NCBI RefSeq assembly: GCF_000003815.2
Contig: NW_023365714.1
Coordinates: 484,564-534,715, forward strand
Length of the DNA: 50,152 nucleotides
Source: Branchiostoma floridae
Taxonomy: Eukaryota; Chordata; Leptocardii; Amphioxiformes; Branchiostomatidae
Direction: 5' to 3'
The notes beneath the pieces were generated by a model. That model made no database searches. It worked only from the letters and a program-made list of their open reading frames with translations, and had not been told where the DNA came from. The translations under genes and the position numbers were made by a program. This document shows positions 19,001-27,800 of this stretch, in pieces. Position 1 is the stretch's first letter. Every line of letters starts with the position of its first letter.

Positions 19001-19491
19001 GTCCTGGTGACCTTCTGCAGACTGCTGCTGCAGGGGAACTCCGCTAGGAGGCGCCACTGCACACCTGCCGAGGAAGAGCAGCTGTTGGCTGATGATCAGC
19101 TGACTGAAATGGAGCAAGGTCTGCTGAAAAGATTTGTGTAGCACGAATGAAATAGTTAATATTTGAAACAAACTTTAACTGACTCTTATACCCAGTTCTT
19201 AGTATAATTGTTATCTAAACTGTGAGAGTTACCTAAACTCAGCTAATATTTCCACTTACATTTTGGTGTCATGGCTTTTGTTATTTAAAGCTTAACGTTG
19301 ATCTGTATTGACTCAGTGTACATTTGATTGGAGGACAGCTAAACTTACAGTAACCATACCTTTGACTTTCCCCAGGAGCCGCCCCTTCTGCGACCCGCCG
19401 GGCCCGGCTGAGATGGTGGAAGGTTTACACACTGCTGAGGAACCCGCAGCTGCAGCGCCCTCTAGCAGCCGCCATTGGCAGGACAGCATGA
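12158..19491 (+). CDS. STRA6-like: STRA6-like retinol/retinoid transporter, 13 coding exons, N terminus not found
   Basis: Coding exons read from splice sites and phase: 12158-12285, 12653-12828, 13755-13895, 14373-14464, 15012-15120, 16024-16162, 16516-16673, 16937-16985, 17283-17400, 17602-17733, 18058-18221, 18948-19118, 19376-19491 (TGA). Phases join throughout, giving 563 residues. Human STRA6 has about 667, so roughly 60-100 N-terminal residues are missing. The protein is rich in hydrophobic helices (GAGIGLLYSAVWLLFYL, PVLICLLILVMQYA, RIVATFLVATICLYE, SVLLVCYMLCAFV, VISYFLVLPLLGVV). Family signatures are RYRTHRLRLQRGDKS before a helix, YFLFFFNILLGFYSCLLRI, SFLHVEHAHCHPVLVTFC and the C-terminal KVYTLLRNPQLQ. 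STRA6 is a plasma-membrane receptor/channel that moves retinol from carrier protein into the cell and binds calmodulin. Exon 13755 has an alternative donor at 13859, but only the 13896 donor keeps phase. Most exons have edge copies in adjacent introns. Confidence 0.88.
12290..12480 (+). repeat. Two degraded copies of a STRA6-like exon 3' end plus donor
   Basis: The last 60 bases of exon 12158-12285 and the following intron start (the CTACTGTCCTCCTGGCACCC region, then GGCTGGTTAGC) recur at about 12328-12392 and, more degraded, at about 12421-12480. Both copies are non-coding and lie in the intron. Confidence 0.75.
12838..13230 (+). repeat. Two partial copies of exon 12653-12828 with donors, separated by TTGG/TGAT microsatellites
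   Basis: The 3' half of the exon with its 5' splice site is repeated at about 12890-12990 and about 13052-13160. The first copy is open (GIGLLYSAVWLLFYMSHALE). The second has a TAG replacing a Tyr codon. Neither retains the original acceptor or the exon's 5' part. (TTGG)n, then (TGAT)n at about 12997-13050, then further TTGATTGA-type sequence separate the copies. Confidence 0.85.
13455..13685 (-). mobile_element. Possible tRNA-derived SINE or dispersed element in STRA6-like intron
   Basis: A discrete block whose base composition differs from the AT-rich intron around it, running from CCCGCGCCTGGTGGCGCA to GGATCGAACTCGCGACC. On the minus strand the latter reads GAGTTCGATCCC, a good match to a tRNA B box. 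A matching A box was not found with confidence. Classification rests on this motif and on general resemblance to dispersed repeats. Confidence 0.35.
15121..15800 (+). repeat. GTAC-rich minisatellite carrying three copies of an exon 3' end plus donor
   Basis: After exon 15012-15120, its last 64 bases (the FRYSARIVATFLVATICLYE segment) and the donor GTGAGTACGCGC recur at about 15271-15345, 15437-15510 and 15724-15795. Between them are about a dozen short units based on CGGTACGCACGTGTACCGG and CAGTACAGTACC. The copies are in different frames from one another, so they are not a readable extension of the exon. The array is self-complementary and could fold into hairpins. Confidence 0.9.
16327..16515 (+). 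repeat. Two upstream copies of an exon 5' end plus acceptor
   Basis: The exon beginning at 16516 is preceded by copies of its acceptor and first 60 bases. One is at about 16400-16482, where ATGGTTCCAG is followed by GTTGCTACCTGATAGCGTTT. A more diverged one is at about 16327-16383. Each ends near a CCTTATATGG block that begins the next acceptor tract. Confidence 0.85.
16727..16790 (+). repeat. Copy of the 3' end of exon 16516-16673 plus donor
   Basis: GGAGACCGTGGGGTCTCCCG ... GACATGCTG followed by GTAAACAAAG repeats the exon end at about 16613-16683 (GAGACCGCGGGACCTCCCGC ... AACATGCTG, GTAAACAAG) with about 80% identity by eye. This exon is thus duplicated at both edges. Confidence 0.8.
17162..17282 (+). 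repeat. Two upstream copies of acceptor and 5' end of exon 17283-17400
   Basis: Units of about 48 bases, each with TTGTTTG(T/C)TGCTA(G/A)G followed by TTACTACATGCT and CAGCTGATG, at about 17162-17209 and 17210-17258. The third unit is the real exon start. The first copy has AAG in place of the AG acceptor context. The copies give one clear decoy acceptor directly upstream. Confidence 0.85.
17440..17545. repeat. TG-rich microsatellite in intron
   Basis: Imperfect (TG)n tract with TGTGTGTGTGAGTG and further TGTGTG blocks, located between exons 17283-17400 and 17602-17733. No gene content. Confidence 0.7.
17740..17930 (+). repeat. Two copies of the 3' end of exon 17602-17733 plus donor
   Basis: The exon end GCTCTGGCACTCGATAACAG with its donor is repeated at about 17795-17822 (CTCAATAACAG then GTCATT) and, in longer form starting from the GCAGCAGAGA segment, at about 17873-17925 (CTGAATAACAG then GTGAGG). 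The last copy has a perfect donor. Confidence 0.85.
18230..18870 (+). repeat. Eight tandem copies of the 3' end of exon 18058-18221 plus donor
   Basis: Units alternate between about 105 and 70 bases and contain GGGCCTGGGGTTCC, sometimes the GGTCGACCTCAGC..GCCTGATGC segment, and always CAGCACTGGGACTTCG followed by GTAAGG (or close variants). The decoy donors are near 18320, 18390, 18487, 18555, 18656, 18724, 18794 and 18864; the last has GTATGG. Each unit also contains CTGCAGCCTACAG, which resembles an acceptor, so units could in principle behave as small cassette exons. Confidence 0.9.
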
Positions 19492-19785
19492 CACCAGGCA
19501 GGGGGGTTCAAGAAAACCATGGACAGTTGTTACAAACTAAAGCAAGAGCAATGCAAAAATGTTCAACTTGAACACCTGAAATGCTGTTACTTTTGCATGG
19601 TTGATATGAAAATTGTATGATCCATGTATGTGTAGGACAGAAACAATATTCTGCAAGAGACATTGGCACCATTAAATGTTGGGTTGATGTTTTAAGGTAA
19701 TGCCATTGTCCCTTGCCTGAGAATTGCTGAACACCAGAAGGCATAGCTCTAATATGGAACGTTTCATTACTGTCATTAGTGTGAA

Positions 19786-19791
19786 AATAAA
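19786..19791 (+). terminator. Poly(A) signal of STRA6-like gene
   Basis: AATAAA in GTGAAAATAAAGTATATAG, about 295 bases after the TGA at 19489-19491. This gives a short 3' UTR and places the transcript end about 80-100 bases from the opposing poly(A) signal at 19896-19901. Confidence 0.6.
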
Positions 19792-19895
19792 GTATATAGA
19801 ACAGCAACAGATATTAATCTATAAAACTTAACTTTCCTACCAACCAGACTTAAGAAACAAAACAGCAGGAGACAGACCGAAGTTTTCCAGCCAAG

Positions 19896-19901
19896 TTTAT
19901 T
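19896..19901 (-). terminator. Candidate poly(A) signal of USP6NL-like gene
   Basis: Minus-strand AATAAA in AGTACAATAAACTTGG. It is the last good signal before the convergent STRA6-like gene. If used, the USP6NL-like 3' UTR would span about 4.95 kb from the stop at 24853. Confidence 0.45.
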
Positions 19902-20449
19902 GTACTTTGTCTACATCTATCCGTTTAAAACCTCTGAGTACAACCAACCTGACTGTAGGTTTTTATCTGTGAATTTCTCCTCTATATTTGCAGCTTACAG
20001 ATCACCGGGAGGTTTCCCCGGCAGTGCACATTACATAATTATACCTGCACAGTTTGCTATGATCGGTTCAGAGGTTAGTTAAACATTGTCGCTTCCTTTG
20101 CTCTGCAAAAGAACTTCTCTTCGCTAATATAAAGGTGTGGCAATTAACAATAGAACAAAATGTTGCAATCTGCAGTGTTTTCCCCAGGTTTAAGGTCACC
20201 CCTTTCTTTTAACAGACAGAATTGGCATGTCTAATATGTCATATGTCAGACATGTTCAATACGTCCAATATGAGACAGCTGAAAGCTGATCACAATGTGG
20301 GTTAGCAAATGGGTTTACTGGAAATGACGCCGCTGGGGAAAACTCTGTAAAGCTGGACCTAGGGTCACAGTAATACATCACAAATGTAAAGTCATCTGTG
20401 AACTGTGACCTATGACCTTACAAGCATAGTGACTCCATACAACCTTTGA

Positions 20450-20815
20450 CCCAGGATGACCTTCTGTACAATCCCATATCAGCAGAATAAATATTCCATT
20501 TTGTACACGACCATATTAGGCAAGGCTAGGTACAATTATTCCATTCAGTTTTGTACCCATCCATATATGGACATCCCCAATACAAAATTCAAGTTCCCTC
20601 TGTAACAGTTTTGTACCCGACCATATAAGGATATTCCTGGTACAAAATTCATGTTCCCTACAGTTTTATACATGACCATATTAGGCAAGCCTGGGTACAA
20701 TTATTCCCTACAGTGTTGTACCCGACCATATTAGGCAAGCCCTGATACAATTATTCCCTACAGTGTTGTACCAGACCATATTAGGTAACCTGGGTACAAA
20801 TTGACCAAGCGCACA
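20450..20815. repeat. Tandem repeat of about 50-60 bases, CCATAT(T/A)AGG-containing
   Basis: About six to seven imperfect units containing TTTTGTACCCGACCATATTA, GGCAAGCCTGGGTACAATTA and TTCCCTACAG. Unit length varies by a few bases. CCATATTAGG is also a serum-response (CArG) consensus, so the array carries several CArG-like boxes; this may be coincidental. Confidence 0.8.
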
Positions 20816-21434
20816 TCTGCACTGCTACACCCTCTCCAGCAGAGCAGCAGTAGCCTTGCTCCAGACATTGGGGCCACCAGTCTGCATAGTTTCCCTCACC
20901 ACTACAGGTGAGCCTTACTGCAGAGCCTGCATAGTCTACTACATCATCAACATCATCGTCATCATCATCTTCATCATCGTCATCATCACTACAGGCCTCC
21001 TCAACTCAGTACCAGGGTTGCCATCAATCATCAGGACTGGCTCAATATTCTGTAACATTTCAAACTTTACAGCCATTTTCGTTTTTCCCATAGGCCGACT
21101 TCTGTAAACAGCTTAAAGCCAGTACATTTCAGAGAAACCAGCATCTTTCAGACTAGCCTTAATACACAATAATTGGCAAAATGTGACACTTAATGGTAAG
21201 CATTTTCCTGTTCAATTCTCCCTCAAACCTTTAGGTTCAATAAGCCAATGCAGAAAGCTGCTACATTTCATATGAATGAAAGATAAGAAACCCTGTACTG
21301 AGTTGAGTTGGCCAGCATCATGGGACAACCACTAACTTATCCTGCTTACAACATTGTCAGCAGGATTCAAACCAGTGCGAATACCCAGCACCTACATGTA
21401 AGGTGGCAACCCGATTAAAATAAAACACAGGAAA

Positions 21435-21530
21435 GCACAGGTACAGGTGTGCACAGGTACAGGTGTGCACAGGTACAGGTGTGCACAGGTACAGGTGTGC
21501 ACAGGTACAGGTGTGCACAGGTACAGGTGT
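21435..21530. repeat. 16-base minisatellite
   Basis: About six near-perfect copies of a 16-base unit, GCACAGGTACAGGTGT. The minus-strand frame through it encodes a meaningless Cys/Pro/Val repeat. Confidence 0.95.
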
Positions 21531-21628
21531 GTATATACAGGTACAATCTCTTATCACAAAATTGCATAAATCATAATCTAACTGCATGACATATAACGTT
21601 AGTTCCAGCACACTGAAGCAGCAATGGT

Positions 21629-21690
21629 CGATCCCCACCTAACATTAATGCTTGATCCCCACCTAACATTAATGCTCGATCCCCACCTAA
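21629..21690. repeat. 24-base tandem repeat, 2.6 copies
   Basis: GATCCCCACCTAACATTAAT with four further bases per unit, repeated two and a half times with almost no divergence. Recent slippage or unequal exchange. Confidence 0.9.
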
Positions 21691-22330
21691 GGTGGTATAA
21701 CTGCTAGGCACGTATGGCTGAAATTAAACACTGCATTTTACTGTAAAAATTGCTATATTCACCTCCTTCTTAACACTGACTCATCCTTACCGTAAACATT
21801 GCTATATTCACATCTGGTATCATTGCATCAGAAATCACCATAATAACGGAGTTTACAGTAATCTTGACTCCGTGTGATTCCAGGGTAAATTCTGCACAGA
21901 ACTCAGCTCAACTCTTCATAGTTTGCTATAACTTTACAACTCGACTCTCCTCACAATTTCTGTCACATCTTCTTGTCCTTGATTCTAAGATTCTCCATTT
22001 CTAAGATATCGAAGACCAGAGAGGTCCTCACCGTTATAAGACTTTCTTATGTCATGATATCTGCACAGCGGACACCTTGAGTAACCCAAGATGCTACAAA
22101 GTGTCTAAGAGACAAATGTCTTCAGATCTAATCTGCAACCCATTTCTGTGCCTTCAGTCTAATTTTGTTCCCTTTCTCTCCACCGTTTAACCCTGCTACT
22201 AACCAACACATGGATGAGCCCTTGGCAGAAAGGTCAACTTGTTAATTAACAAAATTTGTAACAAAAGGAAGACTCTAGAATAAGAAATAACAAAAAACAT
22301 ATCATAAAACATTGAAGAAGCAGCTTTGCT

Positions 22331-22402
22331 ACCCAAAAAGTCTGTTTCCAAAATCATATCCAGTTGCTTGAGGAGAAATAATCAGTGCTTTTTGGGTGAA
22401 GC
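22331..22402. repeat. Copy of a dispersed foldback motif
   Basis: Contains TTTCCAAAATCATATCCAGT followed by TGCTTGAG, shared with elements at about 34132-34250 and 45801-45949. It is flanked by a short palindrome (ACCCAAAAAG ... CTTTTTGGGT). Confidence 0.7.
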
Positions 22403-23128
22403 AGCTTGGCAGGTTGTGGTACAGATAAAGGAAGTTACTTTAAAGACTCAGCAAAACAAATAAAGTCTCTGCCAACAGGGATTAACAGTGACATAGGGAG
22501 ACAGCAATGAACAAGCAGCAGCAGAGCGGCAAACCTACAGCCAACAGAAACACAAGAAGCTTTAGGTAACTTTCATTGAGACAGAAGGTGTTTTGCTACA
22601 AGTCTTGTGGGAGGTTCCTGTGGTCTGATATGGTATTGATCAGGTATTGATTATGTGTATTAATAAGGCAGAGTCCCCAGCACTCACCTGTTCAGCAGGT
22701 GGGACACCTGGTCTGAAACTGCAGGTGAAACAGCCAGTTTTGACACTTGAGGTCACATCAACCTCGTTTCATAGAAAATCTCCTCTTGGTGACATTCTGC
22801 CAAACATTTCTGCAGTTGCTTAATTTTCCACAGCTTTCTGCAGGTGGTTCTCAACTAAACATACCCCAACATTTATTACAATATTTCATTTCACCCATCC
22901 TTGGGAGATTTTCCACTATTGCTGGGTAATTTCTACGTTAACCTCCAACTGAAGAAGAACATGCACCAGGTAGAGGCCGGGGCAGCCATGTTGGTCCTCT
23001 AAGAGTTTGTCTCCAAAGACTGACAGTGTAAAATATCCAGTGACAAGTGTCTCAAACCTATCTACGGCATACCTTACTTGTTGGACAGACAATTACAAAT
23101 GTACAATGTGAAAACTGCAGAGTCTACT

Positions 23129-23312
23129 AATCTCCAAGCAGATCCTACAATGGCATAAGATAGTACCAAACTGGCCAAAGACCAGTGGTGTCCAGTCAGC
23201 CAAAAGGTGTCCATTTGCCCTGGTAGCGAAACACACTCCTAAGCCGGCTTCAGTCCTCTGCCAGCTTTTGATACTATCTTATGCTACCGTAGGATCTGCT
23301 TGGAGATTAGAC
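23129..23312. repeat. Inverted repeat, arms about 40 bases
   Basis: CTAATCTCCAAGCAGATCCT at about 23129-23148, continuing to a GGCATAAGATAGTACC end, pairs with the reverse complement at about 23270-23312, ending GGATCTGCTTGGAGATTAG. The loop is about 100 bases. A hairpin would form in either strand's transcript. Confidence 0.8.
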
Positions 23313-23547
23313 TCTACAGCAGACTGGCACATATTACATGTGGGACAGACAGACTTACAAAATGTGAAAACGTCCGAGTCATTATTGCTATTGGCTTCAG
23401 AAACCAGCTGATTGCCGATTATAATCATCTCCAAGCAGATGTTAGGCTTCGATCGTCTCCTTTCCGTCACATCGGAAACAAAGATCAGCCTCCACGCATC
23501 TGTTTGGAGACTAAATTCTACCCCAGGGCTGAACTGTTACCTGCAGT

Positions 23548-23985
23548 GTTGTAGGTTCTCACAAATTTATCTGCAGTTTGGACAAACTGTTCTTTGGGAC
23601 GGTCAGCCCTAAAATCCCGGAATTTAGTACCAATATTCAACCCACAATCTACACACATTTCTGCACAGATGTTCAGCAGATTAAATTTGTGACTTTTCTG
23701 CCCTGGAGAGGGATATTGACATCACGGTGAGACAAGTCTATCCATATGTGAGACCATCTTGTTGTCGGTTCTTACAAATTTATGTGCAGTTGGGACAAAC
23801 TGTTGTTTAGGACAGTCAGTCTACGAATCCCGAAATTTAGAACCAATATTCAACCTGTAATCTACCAACATTTTTGTGCACATTTCTCAAGTTACAGAGG
23901 TGCTTTTTCAGCCCTGGAGAGGGATATTGACATCACGGTTGGTGAAACAAGTCTGTCCATATGTGAGACCATCTTGTTAAGTGAC
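23548..23985. repeat. Tandem duplication of about 218 bases
   Basis: Two adjacent copies with shared blocks GTTCT(C/T)ACAAATTTAT, TGGACAAACTGTT-like text, CCCTGGAGAGGGATATTGAC, ATCACGGT and ATGTGAGACCATCTTGTT. They diverge by roughly 10-15% by eye. The right copy has a few small insertions. Confidence 0.85.
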
Positions 23986-24544
23986 ACAAACACAGAAAAG
24001 CACATTCTAACCACACCACGTTACAAGTTGCTATTTCAGGGTTTGCATATCTTCATTGCTAGTGGAGAAAACTGTAGAGTTCCCACAGAGTTAGATGAGT
24101 TTCAGCCTGAGCTTGGTTAGTTCCTGACGCTGCAATTTCTATGTTCAGCGTTTTGCCTCCAAAATTTACAGTTGTTATTTTCATGATGCTGATATCAAAT
24201 TTCCTGGTTTTGAGGTAATTAGTGCTAATGAGGACCTCAGATGTGGAGGCCTTCGAGAAATGGAAACAGCAAATTTATCAAAATTTCCTTCCTTTCCACA
24301 AAGCTAAAATAATGAGATTATGATTCTTAACCATCTTCCTGCTGCCTAACTCCATAATCAGCACAAATTTGGAGCCAAACGGCTGCCTTAGCACTCTAAG
24401 GGTTAACGATAAGCCACCTGCCCACCCAAAGTGCAAGCTATCCCATAATTCCTGTCACATCCAGGTAAAATATGTACAACAGAAACGCTCCGACTTTCCT
24501 TACATAATCATTCAGCAACTTAGTTATTTATAAGCACAATGATG

Positions 24545-24870
24545 CTGTAAACAAGTGTTCACAGGTAAACAGTTGTTAACAAACAAGTGTTAAACAGTTT
24601 ACAAACAAGTGTTTACAGGTAAACAGTTGTTTACAAACAAGTGTTCCCGGTAAACAGTTGTTTACAAACAAGTGTTCATCGGTAAATAGTTGTTTACAAA
24701 TAAGTGTTCAGAGATAAACAGTTGTTTACAAACAAGTGTTCACCGGTAAACAGTTGTTTACAAAGAAGTGTTCCCGGTAAACAGTTGTTTACGAACAAGT
24801 GTTTACAGGTAAACAGTTGTTTACAAACAAATGTTCACAGATAAACAAGTGTTTACAGGTAGACTGGCGG
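24545..24870 (-). repeat. Minisatellite abutting and including the USP6NL-like stop codon
   Basis: About nine units of 32-35 bases (ACAAGTGTTTACAGGTAAAC, then AGTTGTTTACAA). On the minus strand the first unit begins at the stop: ...TACCTGTAAACACTTG, where TAA is the termination codon. The later units repeat TTTACCTGTAAACACTTG. The array therefore copies the stop-codon junction into the 3' UTR, echoing the exon-edge arrays elsewhere in the gene. Confidence 0.85.
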
Positions 24871-27800
24871 ATGCTTCTTCTTGCTGGACCTCCTACGAGC
24901 GCTGCCGCGGTCGCTCTGACTGCCGCCGTGGGATCTGTGATCGTGGGATCCAGCATGGGAACGTGGGTTAGACCCCATGGGTGACCGTGGGTTTGACCCA
25001 GATGGGGTCCTCACCTTTGACCCTGATGACCTTGAGTGTGACCCCCGTTGTCTGTGTTCCGACTGCGCCAGAGGTGTGAAGTCCCCGTGACCTTGAATGT
25101 CCTTGTTCCTCTGCGGAAGCTCCACGAAGTGATCGTAGCCGCGCTGCTGTGCATGCTGGGACTGCTGCAGTGCATGCTGGGACTGCTGCAGTGCATGCTG
25201 GGGCTCCGGCCGGTGCTCCTGGATAGGCAGATGTTCGGGGCGCTTGATGGGCGACTGGCGGCCATGTTGGTTTGCGAAGGCGAGCTCGTTGGGCACGTCG
25301 GAGTCGTACGCAGTCCCGGACTCCAGATTCTCCAGAGACTTCTCCATGAACACCTCGTACTGGTCGTCAACGTTGTCGTAGTCAGAGTTGTGCGAGTACG
25401 CCGAGTCGCGGTTGGGGTCGCGACCGTTGACCTTTGGCCTCTCCAGGCCATTGACCCTGGGTGGGGACTGCTGCGGTTGGCTGCCGCCCTGCACGATGTA
25501 TGGCCCGCCGCCGGGGGAACGGAACTCGTACTCGCGCCGCGGGCTTCCCAAGGGCGCAGTCTCACGCCGCGGGCTTCCCAAGGGCGCAGTCTCACGCCGC
25601 GGGCTGCCCGTGGGGCTGCGCCGGTCGCCACTGGGCAGTGGAGAAGTCCTTATTTGGACGGTGACGTCCACGGTTTTCCCGTTCCTCTCGAAGTGCTGCG
25701 TGGGCATTTTGTACACCTGACCCGTGGGACTGGTTACCGGGTGGGGCTGGCTGGAGACCATTACCAGGTGGGGCTGGTTGGAGACGGAGGGTTGCCTGGC
25801 AGGGTTGTCCGAGGCTGTCCTGACCGGTGCAGGGTTGTCCAGGTTGGTTGTCCTCCATGACGGTTCTCTCTGCGGCAGCCTGGAATTAAGTGAAAAAGTG
25901 TGAATTCAAAGTGATCATGAACCAGTTTTAGCTCACTGAAGAGCTAGTCTTCCATCGGTCACGACAGAGAAGACAGACGCTATGTACAGTATTTACAGGT
26001 TCTTTGTACCAGGGAATTTCTCTTGCTCCTTTTGACAAGCACAATGAACAGTGGATCACGGCTTGTGCCTGGTGAGCGACACACAGCAGGGATCAAACAC
26101 GCTGCTTCTTGGTCCATCGGACTGGACTACATAGAAATGTACACTAAGGAATGGACTGGAATGGCGAGTACCAAATCAGTAAAATATGGAAACAGAAATT
26201 CTAAAAACCTTTCGTTCGGCATGACCGGCCGCTCGTGTGGCGACACGTTCGGCGCTGCGTTGGCGCTATCCAGGTCTGTCGTCCGCCATGATTCCTTGGG
26301 CAAGGGCGACATCACGATGACGTCCTGTGGTTGGCTGGCAAAGCCGCGCGGAGCCGACCAATCAGCACCCACGTTCTCATCGCCACGGTAACTCATGGAC
26401 CTGGGCACAGCCTGGTCTGACACCACTGCTGGGGGCTGTTGCTGTGGAGACGGTCGCTGTGGAGACTGTTGCTGTGGAGACGGTCGCCGTGGAGACTGCT
26501 GCTGTGGAGATTGTCGCCGTGGAGACTGTTGTCGTGGCGACTGCTGCCTGTAGGAGTTCTCACGAGAAGGAGTCCTTTGCGGGGTCGGGCTGGGCGACCT
26601 CTGAACCTCGACCCTGACGACCCCGGTGCCGTTGGGAACGTTCCGGTTCCTGGCGACCTCCGGAGTCCCGCGGATTCCTGTCATTTCCTGGAAGGTCAAA
26701 TAGACATTTTGTTGTATAAATAGGAGCACAGCTGATTTATTTCATTCTACTTGATGTACGTCTATCACTGATTTCCAGTTCACCCTAGGTTTGCTTTCCG
26801 TTAGTTGAAAGTTATAATTTGTTGTATATTTCTGTTGTTACATTTTGTATTCCATGAACAGTTGCATCAGGTTGGTACGTCACTGAATAAAGAGACTCTT
26901 TTTACACAACCGGTGCTTTATTCTTACCGACATTTCGGTGACCGTCTGTCACCTTCTTCAGGGCAATTCTGACTGGTTCACATTGTACTGCAGGACAGGT
27001 GTCGCTGCTCACAGTTCAGATGCGGTCACAAAACGAAAAGTATTTACATTTTGTATTGTTTTAATCTGGACTCCAGGCAGACTAGTGATTAATCACTAAC
27101 GGAGATTTGAATAAACCAGACCAAACCTCAAAGGTGTACTCCCGCCGGTACCCGAAGGGGATCTGGGGCACCTCCGGGACCTTCGGGGGCGGCGGGAGGT
27201 CCAGCTTCTGCTTCCGGAGGTCGGACATCGTCAGCTGCAGCTGGTCGATCACCTCGTCATCATCGTAGCCGAAGTCTTCCTCAAGGTCGCGCTGGAAGAA
27301 GGTCGCGAGGTGCTCAATCTCCATCTTAGCAATCCGCTCTGGAACGAACAAGGACACGATTAGACACATAAACAACAATAACACTCCCAGTTCTGTCAAG
27401 TGCTTCAGACTTACTCCTCTGCATTTGGAGGATGTTGTACTTTTGAAGATGTGTGTGCAAACCCCTGCTTTGCCTATTGAGTCAGTTAGTCAAACTTGCC
27501 GGAGCTGGATGATTCTGACTTAGGGAGAAGAGACGCTGCCACAGTGAGCGTAGTTCGGTGCCTAGAAGTGGTCAAAGGCCTTGCACTGAGCCAACTCGTT
27601 AAAATAAAACCTACTTGTACACCTCAAGACTTACTTTTGTGCATCTTGAAGACGGTAAGTAAGACTTACTTTTGTGCATCTTGAAGACGGTGAGCGCCAT
27701 GGCGGTTAAGACGGCCTCGCCCTCTAAGATGTAGATGTCCCAGAGCCTCAGGACGAGTCTGAAGGGCACTCGGCTCAGGAAACACTGGAAAAACCACTTC

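Larger units (their letters stand above)
19902..24852 (-). other. Probable long 3' UTR or downstream region of USP6NL-like gene
   Basis: About 5 kb with no recognisable exon on either strand, between the USP6NL-like stop codon and a candidate poly(A) site next to the convergent gene. It contains several tandem repeats (20450-20815, 21435-21530, 21629-21690, 23548-23985, 24545-24870) and small foldbacks (22331-22402, 23129-23312). UTR status is inferred from position; parts may be intergenic. Confidence 0.35.

Noticed and set aside
18948-19141. STRA6-like gene ending at the TAG at 19139 without further splicing
   Set aside because: Possible as an isoform, but the donor at 19119 joins in phase to 19376 and recovers the conserved YTLLRNP C terminus.
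25048-25860. 270-codon plus-strand frame
   Set aside because: Antisense to the last USP6NL-like exon, whose GC-rich, Ser/Arg/Pro-rich coding suppresses stops on the other strand.
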